DNA of 64,000 nucleotides from Natrarchaeobaculum aegyptiacum (GCF_002156705.1 NZ_CP019893.1:3162001-3226000), one strand, 5' to 3'. Numbered from the stretch's first letter, positions 17,953 through 27,735 are shown. The notes: generated by a model not told the origin, from the letters alone. A program made the numbers and translations.

Positions 17953-18810
17953 ATGTACGACGACATTCTCGTCGCAACCGACGGCAGCGACCTCGCCGCC
18001 GCGGCTGCCACCGCCGGCATCGAACTCGCCTGCGTGCTCGAGGCGCAGGTTCACGCCGTCGCGGTCGTCGAGGACGGTCTCGAGGACAATGCCGCCCGTC
18101 GAAAGCGCCGCAAGCGCGACGCCGAGACGATCGCAGAGCGCGCGAGCGACGCCGGTTGTTCGGTCGACGCTGTCGTCCGGGCGGGCAGACCTGCAACCGA
18201 GATCCGCTCGTACGCCGAGGCAGCAGACGTCGACGCGATCGTTCTCGGGACCCACGGCCGATCTGGCATTCAACGAGCGGTGCTCGGGAGCGTCACCCTC
18301 GAGGTAATCCGGGAGGCAAGCCGGCCGGTGCTCTCGATCGGTCCCGACGCGACCGACGCGGCCGGCGAGTCGATCGACGACGTCTGGCTCGCGACCGACG
18401 GCCGTTCCGGTGCCCGGGCGGCGACCGATCACGCACTGGAGCTGGCAGACGCCTGTGACACAGCGCTGCACGCCCTCTATGCGGTCGACGCCGACGACCC
18501 CCACATCGCGGAGGCGTTCACCGAACACGGCGAACAGACGATCGACGACGTCACAGCGCGCGCCGACGAACGCGACCTCGAGGCGACCGGAACCGTCGCC
18601 GAGGGACCGGCCCACGAGGTCGTTCTCGAGCACGTCGCCGGGTCCGCACGCACCAGCGAGGACGCCGATGGCGCGTCGACCGGTCTGCTCGTCGTGGGCA
18701 CCGAGGGCAAGTCCACCCTCGAGCGCCTCGTCGTCGGCAGCACGTCACAGCGTCTCGTCGCGAACGCACCCGTCCCCGTGTTGACCGTCCGGACGGTCGA
18801 GGAGCCCTGA
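17953..18810 (+). CDS. Tandem universal stress protein (two Usp domains)
   Basis: A 285-residue two-domain Usp. Domain 1 starts 'MYDDILVATDGSD' and has GTHGRSG then VLGSVT. Domain 2 starts near residue 138 with 'DDVWLATDGRSGARA' and has GTEGKST then VVGST. Both ATP loops fit consensus. The ATG at the first Usp strand is preferred to one 20 codons upstream. It converges with a degenerate Usp gene, 31 bases between stops. Confidence 0.92.
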   Translation: MYDDILVATDGSDLAAAAATAGIELACVLEAQVHAVAVVEDGLEDNAARRKRRKRDAETIAERASDAGCSVDAVVRAGRPATEIRSYAEAADVDAIVLGTHGRSGIQRAVLGSVTLEVIREASRPVLSIGPDATDAAGESIDDVWLATDGRSGARAATDHALELADACDTALHALYAVDADDPHIAEAFTEHGEQTIDDVTARADERDLEATGTVAEGPAHEVVLEHVAGSARTSEDADGASTGLLVVGTEGKSTLERLVVGSTSQRLVANAPVPVLTVRTVEEP

Positions 18811-18841
18811 TCCAGACTGGCAACGGTGTCCGATCGCCGAC

Positions 18842-19339
18842 TCACGTCCCGTCGCCGACCGAGCCGTCACCGTCGACCTGCTCGAGCAACGCCTCGAGTC
18901 GTGGCTGCTCGGACTGTCTGACGACGTAGACGTCGTACTCCTCGTCGCCGGCGACGTGGACGCCGACGCTGGTCAGCGGCGTCACGACCCGGCCGACGTT
19001 GTCGCTGCCGAGGAAGACGACTGTCGGCTCCTGTTCACGGACGAGTCGTTCGATGTGGGCAGCGAGGCGATCCCCCGGCGGGAACTCACGGATTCGCTCG
19101 ACCGCGAACGCGGCGTCGGCTGCGATCGACAGCGCCCGGGTCCTGAGATCTTCGACCACTGCGTCGACGTCGTAGGGCTCGTCCTCGTCGATCCAGCCCT
19201 TCTCACGGGCGTACCTGGTCCGCTCGGGGACGACCGAGACGACCGAAACCTGTTCGTCGAGGGCAGCGCCGAATGCGGCGGCGCGCTCGAGTGCGGCGTC
19301 TGCGAGTGGCGAACCATCGTAGGGAACGACGAACGTCAT
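18842..19339 (-). CDS. Divergent Usp-like protein lacking the ATP loop
   Basis: A 165-residue protein opening 'MTFVVPYDGSPLADAALERA', clearly Usp-like. The C-terminal region 'VVFLGSDNVGRVV' then 'TSVGVHVAGDEEYDVYVVR' lacks the G-x2-G-x9-G-(S/T) loop, so it should not bind ATP in the usual way. The strand order otherwise fits. The TATA-like 'ctattatg' about 30 bases upstream supports the ATG. Flanked on both sides by tandem Usps, it may act as a partner in mixed dimers (inference). Confidence 0.85.
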   Translation of the reverse strand: MTFVVPYDGSPLADAALERAAAFGAALDEQVSVVSVVPERTRYAREKGWIDEDEPYDVDAVVEDLRTRALSIAADAAFAVERIREFPPGDRLAAHIERLVREQEPTVVFLGSDNVGRVVTPLTSVGVHVAGDEEYDVYVVRQSEQPRLEALLEQVDGDGSVGDGT

Positions 19340-19518
19340 ACGTCTGCCACCTCGAGCGCACTCATAATAGTGTCGCGTCTGGTTCGATCGGGGGCGGTCG
19401 CTCCGCCAGCAGGACCCGGACGGCGACGACACTCGTAGCCGCCGTCGGGGTGATCGCAGACCACGATCGGAGCGGATACCCGGTACTGTTTTCCGAGTTA
19501 CCGACGAATCCATCGCCC

Positions 19519-20442
19519 ATGACCGACACGGTGATCGACTCGATTCTGATCCCGACCGACGGAAGCGAGGGGGCATCGACCGGCGCGAAACGGGGACTCG
19601 AGGTAGCCGACGCACTCGAGGCGACCGTGACCGTCCTCTCGGTCGCCGACGCGTCCGCGCTCGAGGGAGCTGCGGGAGTCCTCGAGTCGAACGTCGAGAG
19701 CCACCGGGACGCGCTCGAGGAGTCGGCACGGTCGGCTGCTGGAGACGTCGAGAGTGTCGCTGCCGACCGGTTCCCCGACCTCGAGGTACGCGTCGAGACC
19801 GAGCGCGGGACGCCAGCACAGGTCGTCTCGGAGTACGTCGACGAGGTCGACGCCGACCTCGTCGCGATGGGAACCAGCGGGCGCAGCGGACTCGAGCGCG
19901 CACTCCTCGGGAGCGTCACCGAGGCCGTCCTCCGGACGGTGAGTGTCCCGGTGCTCGCGGTGCCGCCGTCGGCAACAGAACGGTCGCTGTCACGCGATGC
20001 CGTCGAGGACGTTCTCCTGCCGACCGACGACAGCGAGGGCGCGCTGGCGGCCGTCGACGTGGGTCTCGACCTCGCCGACGAGTACGACGCGCTGGTACAC
20101 GCCGTCTACGCGGTCGACACGCGTCGGTTGCGGGGCGCGAGCGTCGCGACCGGCGCCGTCGACCCGAGCGACCTGCTGTCGGACCTCGAACGTGCCGGCG
20201 ACGAGGCACTCGAGGTCGTCCGTGAGCGAGCGCGAGAGCGCGGCGTCAGCGTGGCCGGCAGGCTCGCTAGCGGCTCCGCCGCCGAGGCGATCCTCGAGGC
20301 GGCCGACGAGACTGGAAGCGACCTCGTCGTGATGGGCACCCACGGCCGGTCGGGCCTCGAGCGGCAGTTGATCGGTAGCGTTACCGAGAGCGTCGTTCGC
20401 GGGGCCGAGGTGCCGGTCTGTTGTGTCCCGATAGAGGGGTAG
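19519..20442 (+). CDS. Tandem universal stress protein (two Usp domains)
   Basis: A 307-residue two-domain Usp. Domain 1 begins 'VIDSILIPTDGSEGASTG' and has GTSGRSG then LLGSVTE. Domain 2 begins near residue 162 with 'DVLLPTDDSEGALAAV' and has GTHGRSG then LIGSVTES. Both keep the ATP motif. The N-domain start is preceded by a short 'MTDTV' leader. It is convergent with the PAC2 gene. Domain 1 and domain 2 resemble each other more in the loop region than other Usps here, pointing to fusion after duplication. Confidence 0.92.
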   Translation: MTDTVIDSILIPTDGSEGASTGAKRGLEVADALEATVTVLSVADASALEGAAGVLESNVESHRDALEESARSAAGDVESVAADRFPDLEVRVETERGTPAQVVSEYVDEVDADLVAMGTSGRSGLERALLGSVTEAVLRTVSVPVLAVPPSATERSLSRDAVEDVLLPTDDSEGALAAVDVGLDLADEYDALVHAVYAVDTRRLRGASVATGAVDPSDLLSDLERAGDEALEVVRERARERGVSVAGRLASGSAAEAILEAADETGSDLVVMGTHGRSGLERQLIGSVTESVVRGAEVPVCCVPIEG

Positions 20443-20497
20443 GTTCCCGGGGGATCGTCGTCACTGGTTCGTTCGCGCGCCTACTCCGCGGTCGCCT

Positions 20498-21259
20498 TCA
20501 CTGGAACATTCCGGTCTGGACCTGTTGCTGTTGCTGGCCCTCTTGCTCGGCCATCTGCTGGTACTGAGTAGCAACCTGTTCCATTCGCTGTCTGATGTCG
20601 TCGGCCTGCTCCTCGAGCGCCGTCGTGTCGACGTCGAACTCGACCAGCGGCTCGAGTGCGGTCTCGATGACCGACTTCGCCGCCTGCGGGTCAGGCAAGA
20701 ACGGATGTGAGCGCACGATCAGCAGTGCGGCGGGGACCTCCGCCTGATAACACTCCCTGACGAGCGCGCCGGTGATTCCGCCGACCAGCCCGTTTTCGTC
20801 GGGGACCCTCACGCCGGCATCGAGCAGGTCCTCTTTGATCGATTCGGTCGTCGCGACGCCGGTCACCTCGCCGATCTGGTCTTCCGATTCTGCGGGTGCG
20901 CCGGCGAGGAAGATCGCCCGGTCGAACCGGTCGGCCAGTTCCTCGAGAACGCACCGGGAGAGCGGTTCGAACGCCGACTGAGGCAGTGCGAGGTCGCTCT
21001 CGAGGGTCATCACGTCGGGGTCTGAGCCGGCGTAGACGCGAACGAGGTCCTGAACGGTACCGTCCTCGAAGGTGACCACTGGCGGGAACGCGTCCGAGGC
21101 GACGTTCCCGTAGTGCTCGAGGCCCAGCTGGGAGGTGATCTGGTCGACGGCGATCGCTGCGACGAGCCCGTGGCCGGGGAGGCCCTCGATGAGCGTCGGT
21201 GACTCGGCGTCGATCGACGTAACCTGTTCGAACGAGGCGGCTGGTGACTGGTCGGTCAT
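20498..21259 (-). CDS. PAC2-family protein (archaeal proteasome-assembly-chaperone homologue)
   Basis: A 253-residue cytoplasmic protein. 'PTLIEGLPGHGLVAAIAVDQI' (about 20-41) is the typical PAC2 start with a Gly-rich turn, and 'NGLVGGITGALVRECYQ' (about 155-172) is a second conserved stretch. The C-terminus is a glutamine-rich coiled-coil-like tail (about 215-253). The family includes eukaryotic proteasome chaperones PAC1-PAC2 and archaeal PbaB-type proteins. A protein quality-control role would suit the stress island. The reaction, if any, is unknown. Confidence 0.85.
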   Translation of the reverse strand: MTDQSPAASFEQVTSIDAESPTLIEGLPGHGLVAAIAVDQITSQLGLEHYGNVASDAFPPVVTFEDGTVQDLVRVYAGSDPDVMTLESDLALPQSAFEPLSRCVLEELADRFDRAIFLAGAPAESEDQIGEVTGVATTESIKEDLLDAGVRVPDENGLVGGITGALVRECYQAEVPAALLIVRSHPFLPDPQAAKSVIETALEPLVEFDVDTTALEEQADDIRQRMEQVATQYQQMAEQEGQQQQQVQTGMFQ

Positions 21260-21366
21260 GTGGGCGGCCCTACGACTTCCAGTGACATACGAGGTTTGGC
21301 TTCCCTCGCTACCTCACGGACACACACGGGTCCACGGCCGCGGGGACGATCTGCGAGCGACGGCGA

Positions 21367-21594
21367 TTATCGCCGGTCCAGCGTGGTCTGAAGGGCTGCT
21401 TCGTGGATCGTCGGCCCCTCGTCGTCGGAGGGATGCCACCGGTCACCAGCGCGGTCGAGGACGGTCACGTCGCCACAGTGTGTACAGATCTGCGGGTAGA
21501 CCGGAACGCCGTCGCCCGTCACGACGACCTCGAGTTCGCCGGGGTGTCGCCAGTCGTGGCCGTAGAGTCGGCAGTGCCAGGTTCCAGGACTCAT
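21367..21594 (-). CDS. Small zinc-binding-like protein
   Basis: A 75-residue protein with one early Cys/His set ('WHCRLYGHDW') and a later 'QICTHCGD' CxxC knuckle, a C-x4-H plus C-x2-C arrangement like small zinc-ribbon or DUF1660-type proteins. The ATG was chosen at 'MSPGTWHC', because the longer upstream reading is Arg-rich. No partner gene is obvious; the next gene upstream is divergent. A nucleic-acid or protein-binding role is a guess from the metal site. Confidence 0.6.
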   Translation of the reverse strand: MSPGTWHCRLYGHDWRHPGELEVVVTGDGVPVYPQICTHCGDVTVLDRAGDRWHPSDDEGPTIHEAALQTTLDRR

Positions 21595-21850
21595 ACGTGA
21601 GACTCCGTGCTCGAGCGTGGTAAGGCTCTGCATCCGTCGGATTGCTGGCTCGTTGCCCTCTCGAGCCCAGCGATGACCGGGTCGACCGCACCCGTCGTAC
21701 ACGCCATTGGTGTGAAATCGCTCGAATCGTGGTTCACCAGTCGGTCACAGGGTGTCCACACCGACTCCCGGTCGCCCGTATCACGTTCCTTGACTGACTT
21801 CGATGACAACTTCTGGACAGTTTCATGGCTCCATCCGTCGTGTCACGGGT

Positions 21851-23677
21851 ATGGACTTCGCCGCGGTCGTCGCTTTTCCGCTCGAGAGCGACATCGTCGT
21901 CGTGTTTGGGATCGTCTTCGCCGCGGTCGTTCTCTTCGTCTTCGAGCCGCTTCCGGTCGACGTATCGGCGATCGCGATCCTCGTCGTGCTCGTCGTGCTC
22001 GAGCCGTGGACGCAGGTGTCGCCGGAACTGGGACTGTCGGGGTTTGCCAACCCGGCGACGGTGACCGTTCTCGCGATGTTCATCCTGAGTCGCGGAATCG
22101 AACGAACTGGGGCAGTTCGGACGCTCGGCGACTGGATTCTGGCCCACACCGGCGACGACGAGCGAAAACAGCTGGCGGCGACGATCGGGATCGCTGGTCC
22201 GACGGCTGGATTCGTGAACAACACGCCGATCGTCGCGATGTTGATCCCGATGGTGACCGACCTCGCCGATCGGACTGGAACCTCTCCCTCGACGTTGCTC
22301 ATCCCCCTGTCCTACGCGGCGATGCTTGGCGGGATGCTCACCCTCGTTGGCACGTCGCCGAACCTCCTCGCGAGCGATATCTCCGGGCGCCTCGTCGGAC
22401 GTTCGTTCACGATGTTCGAGTTCACCCAGCTTGGCGTGATCGTCCTGCTCACCGGTGCCGTCTACCTGCTGACCGTCGGGCACCGGCTCGTGCCCGAGCG
22501 CATCGATCCGGACGCCGACCTCGCAAACCAGTTCGAACTCAAAGAGTACGTCGCGAGCGTTCGCATTCCGTCCGACTCGCCGTACGTCGGGGAAACTGTC
22601 GGCGAACTCGAGGCACGTGTCGGCCGCGACGTGGAAGTGCTGCGCATCCTCCGGCGGGGGAAAATCGTCACCAAACAGCTTCGCGTTAGAACGCTCCGGG
22701 CGGACGATCGCCTCCTTATCCGCTCGAGTCGACACGCGTTGCTCGAGATCGTTGCCGCTCCCGGACTCCAGTTCGCAGACGTGCTGGACGACGACGAATT
22801 ACCACGGGCAGATCCCGACGAGGAGCCGACACTCACGGAAGTTATCGTGGTCCCGGAGTCTGCCATCGCGAGCGAGTCGATGACTGCACTCGAGTTTCGC
22901 CGCCGGTTCGATAGCCCGATCCTTGCGATTCGACGGCAAGGCGAACTGCTCGAACAGCGACTGGCGACGACGGTCCTCCGCGGTGGCGACACCGTGCTGG
23001 CCCAGACGACTCGCCCCGCACGCGAGCAGTTGATGGACGACCCGAATTTCGTGCTGGCCCAGGAAGTCGAACGCCCCTCCTACCGCCGGCCGAAGGTCCC
23101 GATCGCCGTGGGAATCGTCGCGCTCGTCGTCGGCCTGGCCGCACTGGGACCGTTCCCGATCGTCGTCACCGCCCTTGCCGGCGTCGTCGCGATGGTCCTG
23201 ACGGGCTGTGTGAGGCCAGATGAGGTCTACGATGCCGTCGACTGGAACGTGATCTTCCTGCTCGCCGGCGTGATTCCGCTCGGGATCTCGATGGAACGGA
23301 CGGGGGCAGCCGAACTGCTCGCCCACGCGATCACGCCGCTTGCGGACGTCGTGCCGCTCGTCGTCTTCGTCATGGTGTTTTACATGCTGACGGCGATCCT
23401 CACCGAGGTGATCACGAACCTCGCGAGCGTCGCGTTGATGCTCCCGATCGCCGTCGACGTCGCGACCGAGATCGGTGCCGATCCGTTCTCGTTCGTCCTC
23501 GTCGTCACGTTCGCCTCGAGTACGGCGCTTATGACCCCGGTCGGCTACCAGACCAACCTCATGGTTTACGGGCGTGGGGGCTATCGATTCACGGATTTCC
23601 TGCGGGTCGGGTTTCCGCTCCAGGTCGTTCTCGCGGTCGTCACCGCCCTCGGAATCGCCACGTTCTGGGGCTTCTAG
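21851..23677 (+). CDS. SLC13/DASS-type carrier with two RCK_C (TrkA-C) domains
   Basis: A 608-residue inner-membrane carrier. Helices flank a central soluble block (about residues 220-385) that contains two TrkA-C/RCK_C domains ('RIPSDSPYVGETVGELEARVG', and a second starting 'EVIVVPESAIASE'). Family motifs are the '(T/N)NTP' turn 'FVNNTPIVAMLIPM' near residue 118 and 'GTSPNLLAS' near 165. In the second half 'TNLASVALMLPIA' and 'VGYQTNLMVYG' match the repeat. Substrates of relatives are sulfate, dicarboxylates or phosphate, moved with Na+; the RCK_C domains suggest ligand gating. An ATG 16 codons upstream is possible. Confidence 0.87.
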   Translation: MDFAAVVAFPLESDIVVVFGIVFAAVVLFVFEPLPVDVSAIAILVVLVVLEPWTQVSPELGLSGFANPATVTVLAMFILSRGIERTGAVRTLGDWILAHTGDDERKQLAATIGIAGPTAGFVNNTPIVAMLIPMVTDLADRTGTSPSTLLIPLSYAAMLGGMLTLVGTSPNLLASDISGRLVGRSFTMFEFTQLGVIVLLTGAVYLLTVGHRLVPERIDPDADLANQFELKEYVASVRIPSDSPYVGETVGELEARVGRDVEVLRILRRGKIVTKQLRVRTLRADDRLLIRSSRHALLEIVAAPGLQFADVLDDDELPRADPDEEPTLTEVIVVPESAIASESMTALEFRRRFDSPILAIRRQGELLEQRLATTVLRGGDTVLAQTTRPAREQLMDDPNFVLAQEVERPSYRRPKVPIAVGIVALVVGLAALGPFPIVVTALAGVVAMVLTGCVRPDEVYDAVDWNVIFLLAGVIPLGISMERTGAAELLAHAITPLADVVPLVVFVMVFYMLTAILTEVITNLASVALMLPIAVDVATEIGADPFSFVLVVTFASSTALMTPVGYQTNLMVYGRGGYRFTDFLRVGFPLQVVLAVVTALGIATFWGF

Positions 23678-23709
23678 CGGGCTGTCAGGGACAGCAGCAC
23701 CGTGTTCAG

Positions 23710-24198
23710 TTAGTGCGACGCCGACGAACGTCCAGTCAGCGTCTGCACGGACAGTTCGTACCACTGGTGCTCGAGATCCTCCGGGAGATGGCCGAAGACC
23801 GCGACGTCGACGTCGCGTGCGGAGGCGTGGTACAGCTCTTCGAGTGTCCGGTCGAACTCCTCTATCGGATCGACGTCCCCCGTCGCGACGATGCTCTGCC
23901 AGTCGGTCGGCGAGTGCCACTCGAAGATCGTCAGACTGGCCTGTTCGGTCGTCTCGAGGTACGACCGTTTCTTGCTTTCTGGAGCGAAGCCGAGGTCGAG
24001 GAGGAAGCGATCGCCGGTTGCGTCGTATCCGTAGGAGACCGGGATGCCGTAGGCGTGCCCCGAACGCGCCAGCGAGAGGACGCCGACGCCGCGTTCGTAG
24101 AGGAGCGTCTCGATCTCCTCGTCTGCCAGGCCGGTCCCGTAGCTGTGTCCGTCCCCCGGGTCGACGTCGTCGCTCGAGTCAGTACCGTTTCCAGCCAT
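23710..24198 (-). CDS. FMN-binding split-barrel protein, paralogue
   Basis: A 162-residue PNPOx-like protein. 'ERGVGVLSLARSGHAYGIPVSYGYD' (around residues 38-62) matches the paralogue near the window start, and both keep 'Kk(R/A)SYLE(T/S)'-like residues after it. A 20-residue acidic, Gly/Ser-rich N-terminus precedes the domain. The ATG is favoured because longer in-frame readings are Arg-rich and overlap no homology. It converges with the SLC13 carrier, 32 bases between stops. FMN or F420 binding would need structure or assay. Confidence 0.8.
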   Translation of the reverse strand: MAGNGTDSSDDVDPGDGHSYGTGLADEEIETLLYERGVGVLSLARSGHAYGIPVSYGYDATGDRFLLDLGFAPESKKRSYLETTEQASLTIFEWHSPTDWQSIVATGDVDPIEEFDRTLEELYHASARDVDVAVFGHLPEDLEHQWYELSVQTLTGRSSASH

Positions 24199-24389
24199 GA
24201 TTCTCGTTTTCGCGTCCGTGACGGCGCAGGCTGTACCCCACACGGGAAATCGTCTCGTCACCGACGGTGACTCCAGCCTAGCCCGAGCAGCGTTATCAAT
24301 CCGGTGGGGGCTGCGTCGATGGGGGCCCCGGCGTGCCGTGGGACTCACCGGCCCCGGAGAGACCTCGAGCGCCCGAATCCTCGGTGCCG

Positions 24390-25922
24390 TCACCGCTGCC
24401 AGTAGGCTCTGGTCAGCAAGACGAGCACGGGGAAGATCTCGAGCCGGCCAATCCACATGAAACACACCATCAGCAGCTTCGAACTCGTGGGAAAGTCCAC
24501 GTAGCCGCCCATCGGCCCAGTGACGGTTCCAAGCCCCGGTCCGATGTTGCCGAGGGTCGCGATCGAGGCGCTGATGACGTCGAGCAGTTCGATCTCGAAT
24601 CCGACCCGGGCGGCGTCGATCGCGAACAGGGCGACGCCGACGAAGAAGATGACCAGATACAACAGCGTGAACGCGTAGATCCCGCGGACGGCCTCTTCGT
24701 CGAGGACGCGCCCGTTCATCCGGACCGGCCGGACGGCATCGGGGTGGATAGCGGTGAAAAGCTCCCGACGGAACGTCTTGAGGATGACGAGCCAGCGCAG
24801 GACCTTGATCCCGCCACCGGTCGACCCCGTGGAGCCGCCCACGAACATCGCGAACAGCAACACCGCCTTCGCCGGCCCGCTCCAGGCGTCGAAGTCCATG
24901 TTCGCGTACCCCGTCGAGTTGGTCACCGACGCGATCTGGAACGTGGCGTAGCGGGCCGACCGCTCGAGGTTGCCGCCGATCTGCCCCGTCTCGGGCGTCT
25001 CGAGTGTCGAGAGGAAGAGCACGACCGTCGCGACGATCGAGAGCCCCGTCACGACTCCGAGGTAGAGGCGGAACTCGTTGTCACGGAGGAGCGTCCGCCA
25101 GTCCCCGGAGATGACGTGCCACCAGAGGACGAAGTTGACCCCGGCGGCGAACATGAACGGCACGACGAGCCACTGGACGAGCGGCGAGAAGGCCTCGATG
25201 CTTCGGGCCTCGGGCGAGAAACCGCCCGTCGGCAGGGTCGTGAAGCCGTGGGCGATGGCGTTGTAGAGGTCCATGTTCGGGGCGTAGCCGAGCAGGTGAG
25301 CCGCGTACAGCAGGGCGATATAGAGGACGGTGAGGCCGACGTACGCAATCCAGAGTACGCGGGCAGTCTCCGCGATGTGGGGCGTGAGCTTCGAGACGCC
25401 GGGGCCGGGTGTCTCCGCTTCCATTAGCTGTGCGCCACCGACGGCAAGTTGGGACAGGATCGCCACCGCGAGGACGATGATCCCCATCCCGCCGAGCCAC
25501 TGAGTCAACTGCCGCCACAGCAGCATCGAACGGGAGTGGGTGTCGAACGAGATATCCTCCATGACGGTCGCACCCGTCGTCGTGAAGCCGCTCATGCTCT
25601 CGAACAGCGCGTTGACGGGATGGGCGACCGATCCGTTCCCGGCGAGTACGTACGGTACCGCACCGAACACGGCGACGAGCAGCCACGACATCGCGACGAC
25701 GAAGAACGCCTCTCGCGCACCGGGGTCGGGATCGGGATCGAGCCGTCGAAGCGCAAGGCCCACCACGGCCGTGAGGATCGCCGACGCGACGAACACCCAC
25801 AGGTCCGTCTCGCCGTAGACGAGTGCGACGACGATCGGTACGACGAACGAGAGCGAAACCGCCGCGAGGATCGTTCCGACGAGACTCGAGCCGGCCCGCC
25901 AGTCGACGTGCAACCGCCGCAT
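24390..25922 (-). CDS. trkH: Trk potassium uptake system membrane subunit TrkH
   Basis: A 510-residue K+ channel-like subunit with four membrane-pore-membrane repeats. The four filter turns can be read: 'SGFTTTGATV' (about residue 110), 'TTLPTGGFSP' (about 233), 'SVTNSTGYANMD' (about 333) and 'ATLGNIGPGLG' (about 475), each with the key glycine. It lies immediately after trkA with no gap between the trkA stop and this ATG, so the two are one operon. A charged 'MRRLHVDWR' N-terminus fits haloarchaeal members. Confidence 0.95.
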   Translation of the reverse strand: MRRLHVDWRAGSSLVGTILAAVSLSFVVPIVVALVYGETDLWVFVASAILTAVVGLALRRLDPDPDPGAREAFFVVAMSWLLVAVFGAVPYVLAGNGSVAHPVNALFESMSGFTTTGATVMEDISFDTHSRSMLLWRQLTQWLGGMGIIVLAVAILSQLAVGGAQLMEAETPGPGVSKLTPHIAETARVLWIAYVGLTVLYIALLYAAHLLGYAPNMDLYNAIAHGFTTLPTGGFSPEARSIEAFSPLVQWLVVPFMFAAGVNFVLWWHVISGDWRTLLRDNEFRLYLGVVTGLSIVATVVLFLSTLETPETGQIGGNLERSARYATFQIASVTNSTGYANMDFDAWSGPAKAVLLFAMFVGGSTGSTGGGIKVLRWLVILKTFRRELFTAIHPDAVRPVRMNGRVLDEEAVRGIYAFTLLYLVIFFVGVALFAIDAARVGFEIELLDVISASIATLGNIGPGLGTVTGPMGGYVDFPTSSKLLMVCFMWIGRLEIFPVLVLLTRAYWQR

Positions 25923-27257
25923 TCAGATCGCCTCGAGAACCTCCTCGAGGACCCGGGCGTCGACGAACAGGACGACGTGGTCGCCGGGCTGGACGACGGT
26001 CGTCCCGCGCGGAGTGATCCGTTTGCCGCCGCGAGAGATCGCACCGACGACGACGCCATCGGGCAACTCTGCGACCACCTCCTCGATCGAGTCGCCGAGG
26101 AGCGCGCTGTCGGCGTCGACTTCGAACTCGATGACCTCGGCCCGGTCGTGTTCGAGCATCACGACCTTCTCAGCCCGCCGGGTCCGGGTGAACCGCACGA
26201 TCTCCTCTGCGGTCTCCTCGCGAGGGTTCACCGCGACGTCGATCCCGACCCGCTGGAAGAGGTCGGCGTACTCGAGGTTCTCGATGACGGCGATGGTGCG
26301 GTCGACGCCGAGTCGGCGACCGAGCAGCGAGACGAGCAGGTTCTTCTCGTCGCTGTCGAGGGCCGCGACGATCACGTCAGCCTCGTCGACGTGTTCGCGG
26401 GCGAGGAACTCGAGGTCGGTCGCGTCGCTCTCGAGAACGAGCGTGTCGGGTAACGCCTCGGCGAGTTCCCGGGCCCGGTCGGGGTCCTGTTCGATCAGCC
26501 GGGGGCTGTAGCCGTGGGACTCGAACTCGAGGGCGGCCTGATAGCCGATCTCGCTGCCGCCGATGATGACGATCTCGTCGAGGTCGTCGTCCGGCGCGGT
26601 CGTCGCGTCGGCGGCGAACTCCGCGACGGAGTCGGGACTGCCGATGACTACGAGGCGGTCGTCCGGCTGGATGACCGTCTCCCCGGTCGCAACGATCAAC
26701 TCGTCGTCCCGGAAGATGCCAGCGAACGTCAGCGAGTCGTACCGGTCGGCCTCCTGGATCGACTCGTTCGCGACTGGACTCTCCGGGCGGATGTGGAACT
26801 CCGCCATCCTGACGAGTCCGCCGGCGAACATGTCGACGTCCTGTGCGGCTGGCAACCCGCAGATCCGGAAGATCGCCTGAGCGGTCAACAGGTCCGTACA
26901 GACCATAAAATCGACGCCAAAGGCGCTCTGGGCCCCCTCCCACGTCTCGAGCAACGTGCGGCGTCGAACCCTGGCGATGGTAAACGCGTCGGTCACGGTT
27001 TTCACCGAGCCACAGACGACGAGGTTCGTCTCGTCGCTGTCCGTACAGGCGATCACCAGGTCAGTCTGCTCGACTCCCGCCTCGCGGAGTGTCTCGAGTT
27101 CGGTCCCGTCACCCCGGAGGGCGAGGACGTCGAGTGAGTACGTGAGTTCCTCGACGGTCTCCTCGTTGCGGTCGATCACGACGACGTCGTGAGACTGCTC
27201 GAGGTTCGTCGCGATTGCGCGACCCACCTCACCCGCACCGACGACGATCACGCGCAT
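25923..27257 (-). CDS. trkA: Trk potassium uptake regulatory subunit TrkA
   Basis: A 444-residue cytoplasmic gating subunit. Two RCK_N Rossmann domains start at 'MRVIVVGAGEVGRAIATNL' and at 'DEIVIIGGSEIGYQAALEF' (about residue 225); each is followed by a TrkA-C domain, the last being 'GDSIEEVVAELPDGVVVGAI'. NAD(H) or ATP binding to the Rossmann folds controls TrkH. ATG is chosen at the canonical start; a GTG three codons upstream is possible. First gene of the trkA-trkH operon. Confidence 0.95.
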   Translation of the reverse strand: MRVIVVGAGEVGRAIATNLEQSHDVVVIDRNEETVEELTYSLDVLALRGDGTELETLREAGVEQTDLVIACTDSDETNLVVCGSVKTVTDAFTIARVRRRTLLETWEGAQSAFGVDFMVCTDLLTAQAIFRICGLPAAQDVDMFAGGLVRMAEFHIRPESPVANESIQEADRYDSLTFAGIFRDDELIVATGETVIQPDDRLVVIGSPDSVAEFAADATTAPDDDLDEIVIIGGSEIGYQAALEFESHGYSPRLIEQDPDRARELAEALPDTLVLESDATDLEFLAREHVDEADVIVAALDSDEKNLLVSLLGRRLGVDRTIAVIENLEYADLFQRVGIDVAVNPREETAEEIVRFTRTRRAEKVVMLEHDRAEVIEFEVDADSALLGDSIEEVVAELPDGVVVGAISRGGKRITPRGTTVVQPGDHVVLFVDARVLEEVLEAI

Positions 27258-27492
27258 CGAGACCACCGTGGCGCCCGTCTCAACTGGGTCGGACCACCGA
27301 CGTCACACGTCCGGTTCGACCGACCGCTCGAGTGGGGTGTCCGTCGGAGTCGACAGGCAGAGCCACGAACCGGACCGGGAACGGTCAGTGCCGCAGGCGT
27401 TGTCGACGCCCTCGAAGTAGCGTTCGAACCCACGGTCGACCGGACGTGACCCACGGTGTTGAGTGCTCGCCACGATCTGGTACGCTGCCAGC

Positions 27493-27561
27493 CGTCGACT
27501 GCAGGATCGAACCGGCCTGCGGCGACGGGTTCGACCCCGCAGTTCAGGCCTGGACCGCCAC
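27493..27561 (+). repeat. 69-bp hairpin element, copy A
   Basis: It begins 'cgtcgactgc' and ends 'cctggaccgccac'. An imperfect stem (13 of 15 pairs in the core) of 'gcaggatcgaacc' with 'gggttcgaccccgc' encloses a 13-base loop. Copy C is about 87% identical over 55 bases; copies B and D share flanks and total length, though with different stem sequence. Confidence 0.75.
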
Positions 27562-27735
27562 CAGAGCCCCCGTCGTCCAGCGGCCGGCGGGCACCCCGGG
27601 TAGAGTGGCGTTTCGAATTGCGGTTCCCAACGATCATGTGTCCCACGTAGCCGACTGGCTACTATAAAATCACCGACTGAATTTTTGAACAGGAAATAAG
27701 ACCCCGCACTCGCTTTCGATGCAGAATTGAGAAGG

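Noticed and set aside
24333-25427. Long plus-strand frame opposite trkH
   Set aside because: It is antisense to a well-supported gene; its Arg/Asp/Pro-rich composition is typical of frame shadows in GC-rich DNA.
27520-27545. T-loop-like 'ggttcgaccccg' taken as a tRNA fragment
   Set aside because: No acceptor stem, D-arm or anticodon arm surrounds it; it is the 3' arm of the 69-bp hairpin element.
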